The notes under the pieces are model-generated. The model made no database searches, was not told the origin of the DNA, and worked only from the letters and a program-made list of their open reading frames with translations. Positions 32,838-40,785 of a stretch of DNA of 64,000 nt are shown piece after piece (positions within the stretch are counted from its first letter, which is position 1; every line of letters begins with the position of its first letter). The translations under genes were made by a program, and so were the position numbers. Source of the stretch: Chryseobacterium sp. 7 (GTDB lineage Bacteria > Bacteroidota > Bacteroidia > Flavobacteriales > Weeksellaceae); NCBI RefSeq assembly GCF_003663845.1, contig NZ_RCCA01000001.1, forward strand, positions 3,844,001 to 3,908,000, written 5' to 3'.

Positions 32838-33590
32838 ATGAAAAAAGCATTCCTATTAATCCCGTGCTTCCTGTTTTCCGGATTAGGAGCTCAGGAAATT
32901 GAGAACAGTTCTGCTGAGAAGATGAATATTATCAAGACCAATGTTACGGCCTATGCATTCAGGAACATTAATCTGTCTTATGAACGCGCCATCACCCAAT
33001 GGTTTTCTTTGAACATCGGCTTCGGAACAATGCCGGAAGGTAAAGTACCTTTCATCAATGCCTTTCTGAAAGATGAAGACGAGAAAAGATTCCAGAATTT
33101 GAGAGTAAAAGCTACAAACTTTACGATAGAACCAAGATTTTATATCGGAAAGGGTTATGGAAAAGGATTTTATTTTGCACCATACTACAGATATTCAAGT
33201 GTTACTTCCAATACTTTTGATTTTTATTATGATTACAAAGGTCCTGATGGAAATACCTATCCAATTCCACTCAGAGGACAGGGAGATACTAATGGAAACA
33301 GTGGAGGATTAATGGTCGGTGTTCAATTCTTTCTGACCAGAAGTCAGAATCTTGTATTGGATTTCTGGATTGCAGGAGCCCATTATGGAAGTGGAAAAGG
33401 TGATTTTACAATGAATTCAGATTATGTTTTAACACCTGACATGCAGGCTCAGCTTAAAAAAGAAATTGAAAACCTGGATATTCCGTTTGTAAAATATAGC
33501 GTAGAAACCAATGCCAATGGTGCCAGAATAAAAGTGGACGGCCCATGGGCAGGCTTTAGAAGCGGACTTTCCATTGGATATAGATTTTAA
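32838..33590 (+). CDS. Outer-membrane-type protein (DUF3575-like)
   Basis: About 250 residues from ATG 32838, where a signal peptide begins (MKKAFLLIPCFLFSGLGAQ); the upstream in-frame ATG at 32772 gives an implausible prefix. The mature part resembles DUF3575 beta-barrels: IIKTNVTAYAFRNINLSYER near residue 35, RFYIGKGYGKGFYFAPYYRY near 100, and a C-terminal GPWAGFRSGLSIGYRF ending in the aromatic typical of outer-membrane proteins. Function unknown. Divergent from the receptor gene at 30587. Confidence 0.7.
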   Translation: MKKAFLLIPCFLFSGLGAQEIENSSAEKMNIIKTNVTAYAFRNINLSYERAITQWFSLNIGFGTMPEGKVPFINAFLKDEDEKRFQNLRVKATNFTIEPRFYIGKGYGKGFYFAPYYRYSSVTSNTFDFYYDYKGPDGNTYPIPLRGQGDTNGNSGGLMVGVQFFLTRSQNLVLDFWIAGAHYGSGKGDFTMNSDYVLTPDMQAQLKKEIENLDIPFVKYSVETNANGARIKVDGPWAGFRSGLSIGYRF

Positions 33591-33612
33591 AAAATACAAC
33601 CTTGCAACAGGT

Positions 33613-33646
33613 AAACCGTTCTTTTTCAGAGCGGTTTATTTTTTTC
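33613..33646 (+). terminator. Terminator of the DUF3575-like gene
   Basis: AAACCGTTCT, T-rich loop, AGAGCGGTTT, A, then a T-run. The stem is related to those of the groEL terminators. Confidence 0.85.
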
Positions 33647-33698
33647 TGAAATTTGTATCTTGGAGGCTATTATTAAAAACTTTCTGGAAATAACATCT

Positions 33699-34991
33699 AT
33701 GGACTCAACCTCTATCACCACAGGCCAAAGAATCAAAGCTATTATTGGCGGATCTATCGGGAATCTTGTTGAATGGTACGACTGGTATGCGTATGCAGCA
33801 TTTGCCATTTATTTCTCCCATTCATTTTTCCCGGATTCTGACCTGAATGCTCAACTGATGAATACGGCAGGAATCTTTGCTGTAGGTTTTCTGATGCGAC
33901 CTATCGGCGGATGGATGTTCGGAAGTATTGCAGATAAATTGGGAAGAAAAAAAGCGATGACCCTTTCTGTTCTTTTGATGTCGTTTGGGTCTTTATTAAT
34001 TGCCCTTACTCCTACGTATGAATCTATAGGAATTTTAGCACCGTTATTACTTTTATTGGCAAGGTTACTTCAGGGATTAAGCGTTGGCGGTGAATATGGG
34101 GTTTCTGCAACTTACCTCAGCGAAATGGCAACACAGGACAGAAGAGGATTTTATTCAAGTTTTCAATATGTCACTCTGATTGGCGGGCAGCTTATAGCAT
34201 TGGGAATTCAGCTTATTTTACAGAAATTGTTACTCACTGAAGCTCAGCTTGAAGAATGGGGATGGAGAATTCCTTTCGTAATTGGAGCTCTGCTTTCTAT
34301 CATTGCATTATACCTCCGGGCAAATCTTCATGAAACGGAAGCTTTTGAAAATAAAAAAGAAATCAGCGAAAAGAAAAAAGGAACCGTACAGGAACTTCTT
34401 AAGCACCCAAGAGCTCTGCTTACCGTGGTAGGACTTACTTTAGGAGGAACACTGGCTTTTTATACGTACACCACTTATATGCAGAAATTCCTGGTTAACA
34501 CCGTACATCTTACGAAGGAAGAATCTACGTTGGTATCATTTATTTCCTTGTTTATTTTTGCCTGTCTTCAGCCTGTATTTGGAGGGTTATCTGATAAAAT
34601 CGGGAGAAGACCGCTCCTGCTAGGTTTTGGTATCCTGGGAACTTTATGCACTGTTCCGCTTCTTACTGCATTAAGTACAACAACTTCCATCTGGACTGCA
34701 TTTTTCCTGATTATGGCAGCTTTAATTATTGTAAGCGGCTACACGTCTATCAACGCTGTGGTAAAGGCTGAACTTTTTCCTTCTGAAATCAGGGCGCTGG
34801 GTGTAGGTTTGCCTTACGCTATTACGGTAGCTGTATTTGGAGGAACGGCAGAATATATTGCGCTTTGGTTTAAACAGATTGGTTCGGAAGAGTATTTTTA
34901 TTGGTACATCACCGGATGTATCCTTTTTTCTCTGGTTGTATATGTCGGAATGAAAGATACCAAGAAGACTTCCACTCTGGATAAAGATTAA
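33699..34991 (+). CDS. MFS transporter, metabolite:H+ symporter (MHS) family
   Basis: About 430 residues from ATG 33699 (MDSTSITTGQRIKAI); a start at 33660 would add 13 residues. Twelve hydrophobic spans. MHS hallmarks are GGSIGNLVEWYDWYAYAAFA at the first helix, MRPIGGWMFGSIADKLGRKK between helices 2 and 3 (the MFS D-R-x-G-R-R/K loop), and LLARLLQGLSVGGEYGVSAT. The second half repeats the motif in SDKIGRRPLLLG. The family includes proline/betaine (ProP), alpha-ketoglutarate (KgtP) and citrate transporters; the substrate is not decided here. Confidence 0.9.
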   Translation: MDSTSITTGQRIKAIIGGSIGNLVEWYDWYAYAAFAIYFSHSFFPDSDLNAQLMNTAGIFAVGFLMRPIGGWMFGSIADKLGRKKAMTLSVLLMSFGSLLIALTPTYESIGILAPLLLLLARLLQGLSVGGEYGVSATYLSEMATQDRRGFYSSFQYVTLIGGQLIALGIQLILQKLLLTEAQLEEWGWRIPFVIGALLSIIALYLRANLHETEAFENKKEISEKKKGTVQELLKHPRALLTVVGLTLGGTLAFYTYTTYMQKFLVNTVHLTKEESTLVSFISLFIFACLQPVFGGLSDKIGRRPLLLGFGILGTLCTVPLLTALSTTTSIWTAFFLIMAALIIVSGYTSINAVVKAELFPSEIRALGVGLPYAITVAVFGGTAEYIALWFKQIGSEEYFYWYITGCILFSLVVYVGMKDTKKTSTLDKD

Positions 34992-35013
34992 TTTCTGATC
35001 ACTTTATAAAAAT

Positions 35014-35052
35014 CGCGCGCCGCAGATACTCTGCGGCGCGCGTTCTATTTTT
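35014..35052. terminator. Strong terminator after the MHS gene
   Basis: CGCGCGCCGCAG, loop ATACT, CTGCGGCGCGCG and a short T-rich tail. It separates the plus-strand transporter from the minus-strand gene ending at 35052 and may serve both. Confidence 0.9.
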
Positions 35053-35267
35053 TAATGATAGGCCTGTTTAAATTTTTCAATCATACTATCCAGATTATGA
35101 CGCTGGACGTATATGCTTTTTACCTCTTCATACCTCGGCGATTTGTAGAAAACCTCGTGGAAATCCATACTACCGTTCCCTACTTTTACAACTTTCTGTA
35201 CTTCGATATTCAACTTTCTTAATTCGTCTTTAAAGACTTTAAATTCATCTTGGATACTACTGCTCAT
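35052..35267 (-). CDS. Small soluble protein, unknown
   Basis: Not recognised. A 71-residue charged protein (SSSIQDEFKVFKDELRKLNI, then VGNGSMDFHEVFYKSPRYEE and a C-terminal helical KFKQAYH). Two helices flank a conserved-looking middle part. There is no signal peptide or membrane segment. It stands alone on the minus strand with about 200 bases upstream before the next plus-strand gene, and ends at the strong terminator. Confidence 0.6.
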   Translation of the reverse strand: MSSSIQDEFKVFKDELRKLNIEVQKVVKVGNGSMDFHEVFYKSPRYEEVKSIYVQRHNLDSMIEKFKQAYH

Positions 35268-35485
35268 TAATATTTCTAGTTTTTTAGTTAAAAATTCCGT
35301 TCACCCCTTCAAATGTTAGGGGTTATCTCTCAAATTCCGAATAAAGTTAGTAAATTTATTAACACAAAATAACACTTTGACAATATTTTATTATTTTTTT
35401 TACAAATAGTCAGACGATATAATCCAATTGATACATATTCCGTATTTTTAACCAGTCAAAAAATTGTAACAACCTTATACAAACC

Positions 35486-36160
35486 ATGAATATTAAAGCA
35501 TTTTTCTCTTTATTCTTTTTAATCCTGCTCACTTTCCTTCATGCTCAGAAAATGGAATTTAAAGCCCCGGATTATGCTGCCATTCAAAAAAATATTGAGG
35601 ATAAAAATTCAGAATTCTATTATCCTAAGCTTTTAAAAAGATTAAAACAGAATGATACGCTTCTTACAAGCAGCCAATACCGTCATCTTTACTTCGGCTA
35701 TACTTTTCAGAAAGAGTATCAGCCTTATAAAATTGGGAAGAAAGCTGAAGAGGTTGCTAAATATTACCGGGGAGAAGGAATTTCACAAAAAGACCTTTCA
35801 AAAGGAATTCAGCTTTTTCTGGATGCATTAGATGAAAATCCGCTGGATCTTCGTGCTATGAACTATCTTGCTTATCTGTATCATTTAAATAATGACGATG
35901 CTACTGCTGAAAAAATTGCAGGAAATTTCCACGGTTTGCTGAATGCTGTTCTTACTTCCGGTGACGGCTTGAAATGTGAGACAGGCTTTCACGTCATTTC
36001 CGTTACAGATGAATATGTACTTCTGAATAGGTTTCAAATGGAAACAAAATCACAAAGTCTGAAAGGAAAATGCGATTATCAGGAGTTTGAAAAGGACAAA
36101 TATAAAGTTCCGGGATTTTATTTTAACATCAGCAGATTCTATGGAAGAATATTAGATTAG
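35486..36160 (+). CDS. DUF4919-family secreted protein
   Basis: A 224-residue exported protein. The signal peptide is MNIKAFFSLFFLILLTFLHAQ. The mature part has FKAPDYAAIQKNIEDKNSEF, SSQYRHLYFGYTFQKEYQPY and LFLDALDENPLDLRAMNYLA (tetratricopeptide-like helices), then SGDGLKCETGFHVISVTDEY and a C-terminal GFYFNISRFYGRILD. It matches DUF4919 and is the nearest relative in this window of the protein at 15458. Role unknown; TPR-like helices hint at protein binding. Confidence 0.8.
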   Translation: MNIKAFFSLFFLILLTFLHAQKMEFKAPDYAAIQKNIEDKNSEFYYPKLLKRLKQNDTLLTSSQYRHLYFGYTFQKEYQPYKIGKKAEEVAKYYRGEGISQKDLSKGIQLFLDALDENPLDLRAMNYLAYLYHLNNDDATAEKIAGNFHGLLNAVLTSGDGLKCETGFHVISVTDEYVLLNRFQMETKSQSLKGKCDYQEFEKDKYKVPGFYFNISRFYGRILD

Positions 36161-36301
36161 CAGTCTTCTGTTTTTATATTATTGTAGCCATTAAATAACA
36201 ACCATCAATTTTTATAAAAATTAATTTTATATGATTTCACCCTAATACAAGGGGTTTCCGGAGAAGGAGAAATATTTTTTGATGAAAAAATAAATTTTTG
36301 T

Positions 36302-36326
36302 GTAACATTTTTTAAAGGCGCGTCTC
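36302..36326 (+). promoter_or_regulatory. Probable ECF sigma-factor promoter
   Basis: GTAAC at 36302-36306 and CGTCT at 36321-36325, 14 bases apart, 35 bases upstream of the hydrolase start. The AAC plus CGTC pair is what ECF-type sigma factors recognise. Since the third base block of the operon encodes such a factor, autoregulation is likely. The rest of the gap from 36161 has nothing else of note. Confidence 0.6.
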
Positions 36327-36360
36327 TAAAAGACAAATAAACCTTAAAACCTTAGAAATC

Positions 36361-37212
36361 ATGAAAAAATTCACATTCCTTCTTATCATCATGTTATTTT
36401 TTTTAGCGGCATGCAATATATTCGGGCAACAAAAATCATATCCGTTTGAAGTAAAAAAAACCGGAAAAGGAAATCAATCTATCATTTTAATTCCAGGCTT
36501 TGCTTCTTCAGGAGATGTATGGAATGAAACGACTGCAAAATTTGAAAAAAACTTCACGTGTTACACTTTAACAATGGCTGGATTTGCCGGAACAAAACCA
36601 CAGGCTGATGCCAGCTTTAAAGATTGGGAAAAAGGAATTGCTGATTATATCAGTAATAATAAAATTGACAAACCTATCATCATCGGACACAGCATGGGAG
36701 GCGGTTTTGCACTGGCATTGGCAGCAGATTACCCTGAGCTTGTAGGGAAAATCATTATCGTAGACACTCTTCCCTGTCTGGCCGCAATCTCTGATCCTAA
36801 TTTTACATCTAAAGAAAACAATGACTGCACTCCTACTATTGATAAGCTGACAGCGATGACTGAAGAGCAATTCAGAAACATGCAGACTCAGACTATGCCA
36901 CGTCTTCTGGCTGATACCTCTATGCAGGAAACCGTAATTGGCTGGAGCATGGAATCTGATAGAAAAACATTTGCCAAGATGTATTGTGACTTTTCCAACA
37001 CTGATCTCAGAGAGAAAATAAAAAATATCCAGTGCCCCTCTCTTATTCTTTTGGAATCTTTTTTTGTGAACCTTAAACCAACGATTGAAGGCCAGTATAA
37101 AAATTTAAAAAATGCCAATTTGCAGTATGCTTCAAAAGGTTTACATTTCATTATGTACGATGATAAAGACTGGTATTTGAATCAGCTTACTAACTTTTTA
37201 TCTGCGAAATAA
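36361..37212 (+). CDS. Exported alpha/beta hydrolase lipoprotein, first gene of an ECF sigma operon
   Basis: A 283-residue alpha/beta hydrolase. It begins with a hydrophobic leader ending in a lipobox, MKKFTFLLIIMLFFLAACN (cysteine near residue 19), so it should be tethered in the periplasm. Catalytic features are IILIPGFASSGDVWNETTAK near residue 40, PIIIGHSMGGGFALALAADY near 103 (nucleophile Ser), and a C-terminal His in KGLHFIMYDD. Its stop overlaps the ATG of the sigma-factor gene (TAATG), so translation is coupled. The substrate is unknown; a role in sensing or repairing an envelope stress is inferred from the operon. Confidence 0.85.
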   Translation: MKKFTFLLIIMLFFLAACNIFGQQKSYPFEVKKTGKGNQSIILIPGFASSGDVWNETTAKFEKNFTCYTLTMAGFAGTKPQADASFKDWEKGIADYISNNKIDKPIIIGHSMGGGFALALAADYPELVGKIIIVDTLPCLAAISDPNFTSKENNDCTPTIDKLTAMTEEQFRNMQTQTMPRLLADTSMQETVIGWSMESDRKTFAKMYCDFSNTDLREKIKNIQCPSLILLESFFVNLKPTIEGQYKNLKNANLQYASKGLHFIMYDDKDWYLNQLTNFLSAK

Positions 37213-37682
37213 TGGCATTTGAAGAGATATACGAACTCTACTGGCAAAGGATATTCCGTTTATGTATGGGATATGTGAACGATTCTGAACTCGCTCAGGA
37301 TCTTGCCCAGGAAACATTTATCATTGTATGGCAGCAGCTCCCGAAATTTAGGAATGAATCCAGCATAGGAACATGGATTTTCAGAATTGCTTCTAATAAC
37401 TGTCTCCGGCAGATTGAAAAGGAAAAGAAATTTGCCAAAACAGATCTGCCCATCAATCTGGAAGAAAAAAAACAGGAATCTATAGAACCTCAGATCCAAA
37501 TGCTCTATCAGTTTATTTCTGAACTGCCTGAAACGGATAGAATTATTATCTCATTGGAACTGGAAGAGATAAAACAGGCTGAAATAGCTCATATCGTAGG
37601 ACTTTCGGAATCTAACATCAGGGTAAAGATTCACAGGATAAAGGAAAAATTAACACAAAAGTTTAAAGAAAATGGCTACTAA
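37212..37682 (+). CDS. ECF RNA polymerase sigma factor
   Basis: A 156-residue extracytoplasmic-function sigma factor. Region 2 is EIYELYWQRIFRLCMGYVND with DSELAQDLAQETFIIVWQQL near residue 22. Region 4 is LPETDRIIISLELEEIKQAE followed by the helix-turn-helix AHIVGLSESNIRVKIHRIKE near residue 130. It lies between the hydrolase and a membrane protein that probably restrains it, overlapping both by a few bases. Promoter at 36302-36326 is a likely own target. Confidence 0.95.
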   Translation: MAFEEIYELYWQRIFRLCMGYVNDSELAQDLAQETFIIVWQQLPKFRNESSIGTWIFRIASNNCLRQIEKEKKFAKTDLPINLEEKKQESIEPQIQMLYQFISELPETDRIIISLELEEIKQAEIAHIVGLSESNIRVKIHRIKEKLTQKFKENGY

Positions 37683-38265
37683 TATAGATTTCAAAAATAT
37701 ATGGAAGCAGCAGACTTCCAACAAACCCAATATGGAAGAGCTTCTCGGAAAGCTTAAAAAATTCAGAAACCAGAACCTGCGCAGGCTGATCCTTACTAAC
37801 ATTGGATTAATAGCAACTTCATTATTCATCCTTTTCATATGGTACCGTTATCAACCTCAAATGATTACAACAAAAATAGGCATTATACTGGTTATTCTAG
37901 CCATGGTTATCTTTCTGTTTGCCTATAACAAAATGTTTATAGTATTTTATAAAATTGACCAGACGCAGTCTAACAGCGGGTATCTTCAAAGCTTATATGT
38001 GGTAAAGAACAAGCAGAAACTGATGCAGACTACCATTCTCAATGTATATTTTATCATGCTGTTTCTGGGCATCTGTTTGTATATGTATGAATATACTTCA
38101 AGAATGACTCTTGGCTCAGGTATCCTGGCCTATGCCGTAACACTGGCATGGATTGCTTTCAACTGGTTTTACCTAAGACCCAGAACAATAAAAAAACAAC
38201 AAGGGAAACTTGACGAATTAATTAATAAATTTGAGGAGATCAATAATCAATTAAAAGAATCATGA
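37672..38265 (+). CDS. Membrane protein in ECF sigma operon (possible anti-sigma factor)
   Basis: A 197-residue inner-membrane protein. It has a cytosolic N-terminal helix (NIDFKNIWKQQTSNKPNMEE), four hydrophobic spans (two around residues 42-80, two around residues 110-165) and a short C-terminal Gln/Glu/Asn-rich tail. There is no FecR or RskA zinc-binding motif. Its gene overlaps the sigma-factor gene by 11 bases, the placement usual for an anti-sigma factor, so that role is suggested by context only. The following methyltransferase start overlaps its stop by 4 bases. Confidence 0.65.
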   Translation: MATNIDFKNIWKQQTSNKPNMEELLGKLKKFRNQNLRRLILTNIGLIATSLFILFIWYRYQPQMITTKIGIILVILAMVIFLFAYNKMFIVFYKIDQTQSNSGYLQSLYVVKNKQKLMQTTILNVYFIMLFLGICLYMYEYTSRMTLGSGILAYAVTLAWIAFNWFYLRPRTIKKQQGKLDELINKFEEINNQLKES

Positions 38266-38876
38266 TATCTTCTGACAACAAAAGCCACTGGGAAAACGTC
38301 TATGAAACCAAAAATCCGGATCAGGTAAGCTGGACTCAGAAAAAACCTCAAACCTCTCTTGATTTTATCAGGTCTTCCGGACTGGGCAAAGATGCCAGCA
38401 TCATTGATATTGGCGGCGGGGACAGTAACCTTGTTGATTTTCTTCTTGAAGAAGGCTATGAAAATATTACGGTTCTTGATATTTCTGCCAAAGCCCTGGA
38501 GAAAGCACAGGAAAGGCTCGGAGATGCAGCTGGTAAAGTAAAATGGATTGCCACAGACATTACCAGTTTTGAACCTACTGAAACCTATGATATCTGGCAT
38601 GACAGAGCAGCTTTTCATTTTCTTACAACACCGGAACAGGTTTCAAAATATATTGCCATCGCAGAGAGAAATGTGAATCATTGTATGATCATCGGAACTT
38701 TTTCTAAAAACGGACCTGCGAAATGCAGCGGACTGGATATCCAGCAGTATGATGAGGAATCATTATCAGAAAAATTCGAAAGAAGTTTTAAAAAAGTACA
38801 ATGTATTACGGAAGATCATACAACACCTTTTGGGACGGTTCAGAATTTTGTCTTTTGCAGTTTAAAAAAACATTAA
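38262..38876 (+). CDS. SAM-dependent methyltransferase
   Basis: A 204-residue class I methyltransferase. The start SSDNKSHWENVYETKNPDQV with VSWTQKK is typical of the small TehB/UbiE-like subgroup. Motif I is SIIDIGGGDSNLVDFLLEEG near residue 46, with NITVLDISAKAL (acidic SAM-ribose residue) after it, and TETYDIWHDRAAFHFLTTPE near 107. The substrate is unknown; this subgroup often methylates small oxyanions or thiols. It is the last gene of the hydrolase-sigma-membrane protein operon. Confidence 0.85.
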   Translation: MISSDNKSHWENVYETKNPDQVSWTQKKPQTSLDFIRSSGLGKDASIIDIGGGDSNLVDFLLEEGYENITVLDISAKALEKAQERLGDAAGKVKWIATDITSFEPTETYDIWHDRAAFHFLTTPEQVSKYIAIAERNVNHCMIIGTFSKNGPAKCSGLDIQQYDEESLSEKFERSFKKVQCITEDHTTPFGTVQNFVFCSLKKH

Positions 38877-38922
38877 TTATTTATACGTATTTTTTATTTA
38901 TTTTTAGATTCACAACTCTTAA

Positions 38923-40716
38923 ATGAAAAATACTATGAAAAAATTATTATTTCTGCTTATTTCAGGAGCATTCTGCTCTAATTTTTATTCACAAAGTATA
39001 GAATTTCAGGAATGCGGAACTGATGAATTAATGAAAAAACATTATGAAAGGCATCCGGAAGAGAAAGCGCAGGACGATGCTTTCAACCTGAAATTATCAA
39101 AAATGATCAAAAGCGGAAAGCTTGCTTCTAAACTCAACAATCAGGTCTACGAAATTCCTATTGTTGTACATGTGGTAGGAGACGGAAGCGCCGTAGGAAC
39201 TACGAATAATAAATCTGATGCGGATATCATTGCATGGGTTAATTATACCAACGGTGTGTTTGCAGGAAATTCCACCAGCGGAATGTCCGGAACAAGTGCT
39301 ATCTTGCCTGTAAAGTTTGTTTTTGCTACTAAAGACCCAAGCTGTAATGCTACCAACGGGATCAACAGAATCAATGCATCTTCTCTTCCCAAATATGTAA
39401 GCGGAGGCGTTAATAATGACAATACCACCAATGCTGTAACGGCTTCTGAGATTACGGCAATGGGCATGTGGGACACTTCAAAATATTACAATATTTATGT
39501 TGTTAAAAAATTAACATCCAACTCCGGAGGATTGAACGGTTTCGCCTATTATCCCGGAGGGAGCAATGATTATGCTTTTATGGCAACCAGTGCTTCTGCT
39601 GTGAATGCACAAACATTAGCGCATGAGTTTGGGCATGCTCTGGGACTTAGACATACCCATGAGGGATATAATGAAACTACGGGAGATTGTCCTGTTAACA
39701 ACGATTGTACGCTGGACGGAGATCTTGTTTGCGATACAGAACCGATGAAAAGTCTTTATCACCCTACAGTTCCTCAAGCATGTCAAACGGGACAAATCAA
39801 CCCTTGTACCAACCAGTTATACAACGGTGGAGAGAGAAATGTAATGGCGTATACTTATTGTTTTAGAAATCTATTTACACAAGGGCAGACGGACAGAGCC
39901 ACCGCACAGCTTTTACAGTACAGACAGTCATTGATCAATTCACAGGTTGCTTCTACTACAACCATTAATAACAGTTCTACTTTAACGAATGCATGTACCC
40001 CTGCTTCCATCACAAATCCAGGTGGATATAACATAGGAATTACTTCTGTAAAATTCGGAAGTATCAATAATTATTCAAACAATTATAAACAAGTTGCGAA
40101 TAATTTTTATGAAAACTTTACAGGAACTTACTGCTCCGGAATATCCAAAACCAACATTCCCCAAAATTCAGCTACAACCCTTACTGTAGCTCCGGGAACA
40201 AGCAATTCTCACGTTATCAAAGCATATATTGATTATAATAATGATGGTCAGTTTAATGAAACTACAGAACTGGTTCTTAACCAAAGTGGTGTAACCAACG
40301 GTTCCTTTGCTACGGCTCAGGTAACTCCGCCTGCAAATGCTGTAACCAATACTCCTTTAAGAATGAGAGTAATCGGAGAGTTCAACGGAACTGCGGTAAC
40401 AGCATGTTATACTCCGAAATATGGGCAGGTAGAAGATTATTCCGTAATCATTGAAACGCAGGCATTATTAGCAGTAGAAAATACAGGACTGAAAAATTCA
40501 CCTGTTATTTTTAAAGATGAAAATGCTGTATCCGTAAGAAGTAATGTGAAAATTTCTTCAGTGCATATTTATGATGCTTCAGGAAGGTTACTGATGAGAA
40601 AAACAGATGTAAAATCTTCAGAATTCAAATATCCGGTTGATCAGAAAAATATAATCATTACGGCAACAGTAATACTGGAAGACGGAAAAGCGGTTACGAA
40701 GAAATTAAAATTCTAA
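38923..40716 (+). CDS. Secreted M43-type zinc metalloprotease with GEVED and T9SS domains
   Basis: A 597-residue secreted metallopeptidase of the cytophagalysin (M43) family. The signal peptide is MKNTMKKLLFLLISGAFCSN (a second ATG at 38935 may be the real start). The catalytic zinc motif is AHEFGHALGLRHTHEG near residue 238 (H-E-x-x-H-x-x-G-x-x-H). The Met-turn is ERNVMAYTYCF near residue 308. Two pairs of Cys around NNDCTLDGDLVCDTEPM match the family. A GEVED domain follows (AYIDYNNDGQFNETTELVLN and KYGQVEDYSVI). The C terminus has a T9SS-like tail (HIYDASGRLLMRKTDVKS). A bidirectional terminator follows at 40732. Confidence 0.9.
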   Translation: MKNTMKKLLFLLISGAFCSNFYSQSIEFQECGTDELMKKHYERHPEEKAQDDAFNLKLSKMIKSGKLASKLNNQVYEIPIVVHVVGDGSAVGTTNNKSDADIIAWVNYTNGVFAGNSTSGMSGTSAILPVKFVFATKDPSCNATNGINRINASSLPKYVSGGVNNDNTTNAVTASEITAMGMWDTSKYYNIYVVKKLTSNSGGLNGFAYYPGGSNDYAFMATSASAVNAQTLAHEFGHALGLRHTHEGYNETTGDCPVNNDCTLDGDLVCDTEPMKSLYHPTVPQACQTGQINPCTNQLYNGGERNVMAYTYCFRNLFTQGQTDRATAQLLQYRQSLINSQVASTTTINNSSTLTNACTPASITNPGGYNIGITSVKFGSINNYSNNYKQVANNFYENFTGTYCSGISKTNIPQNSATTLTVAPGTSNSHVIKAYIDYNNDGQFNETTELVLNQSGVTNGSFATAQVTPPANAVTNTPLRMRVIGEFNGTAVTACYTPKYGQVEDYSVIIETQALLAVENTGLKNSPVIFKDENAVSVRSNVKISSVHIYDASGRLLMRKTDVKSSEFKYPVDQKNIIITATVILEDGKAVTKKLKF

Positions 40717-40731
40717 AATATTTTTATTCAT

Positions 40732-40762
40732 AAAAAAGAGAGCTGTCATGGCTCTCTTTTTT
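40732..40762. terminator. Bidirectional terminator between protease and ABC gene
   Basis: AAAAAAGAGAGC, loop TGTCAT, GCTCTCTTTTTT. The A-tract and T-tract allow termination from either side; the flanking genes converge on it. Confidence 0.9.
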
Positions 40763-40785
40763 GTTTATTATCAATCCTTAATAGG

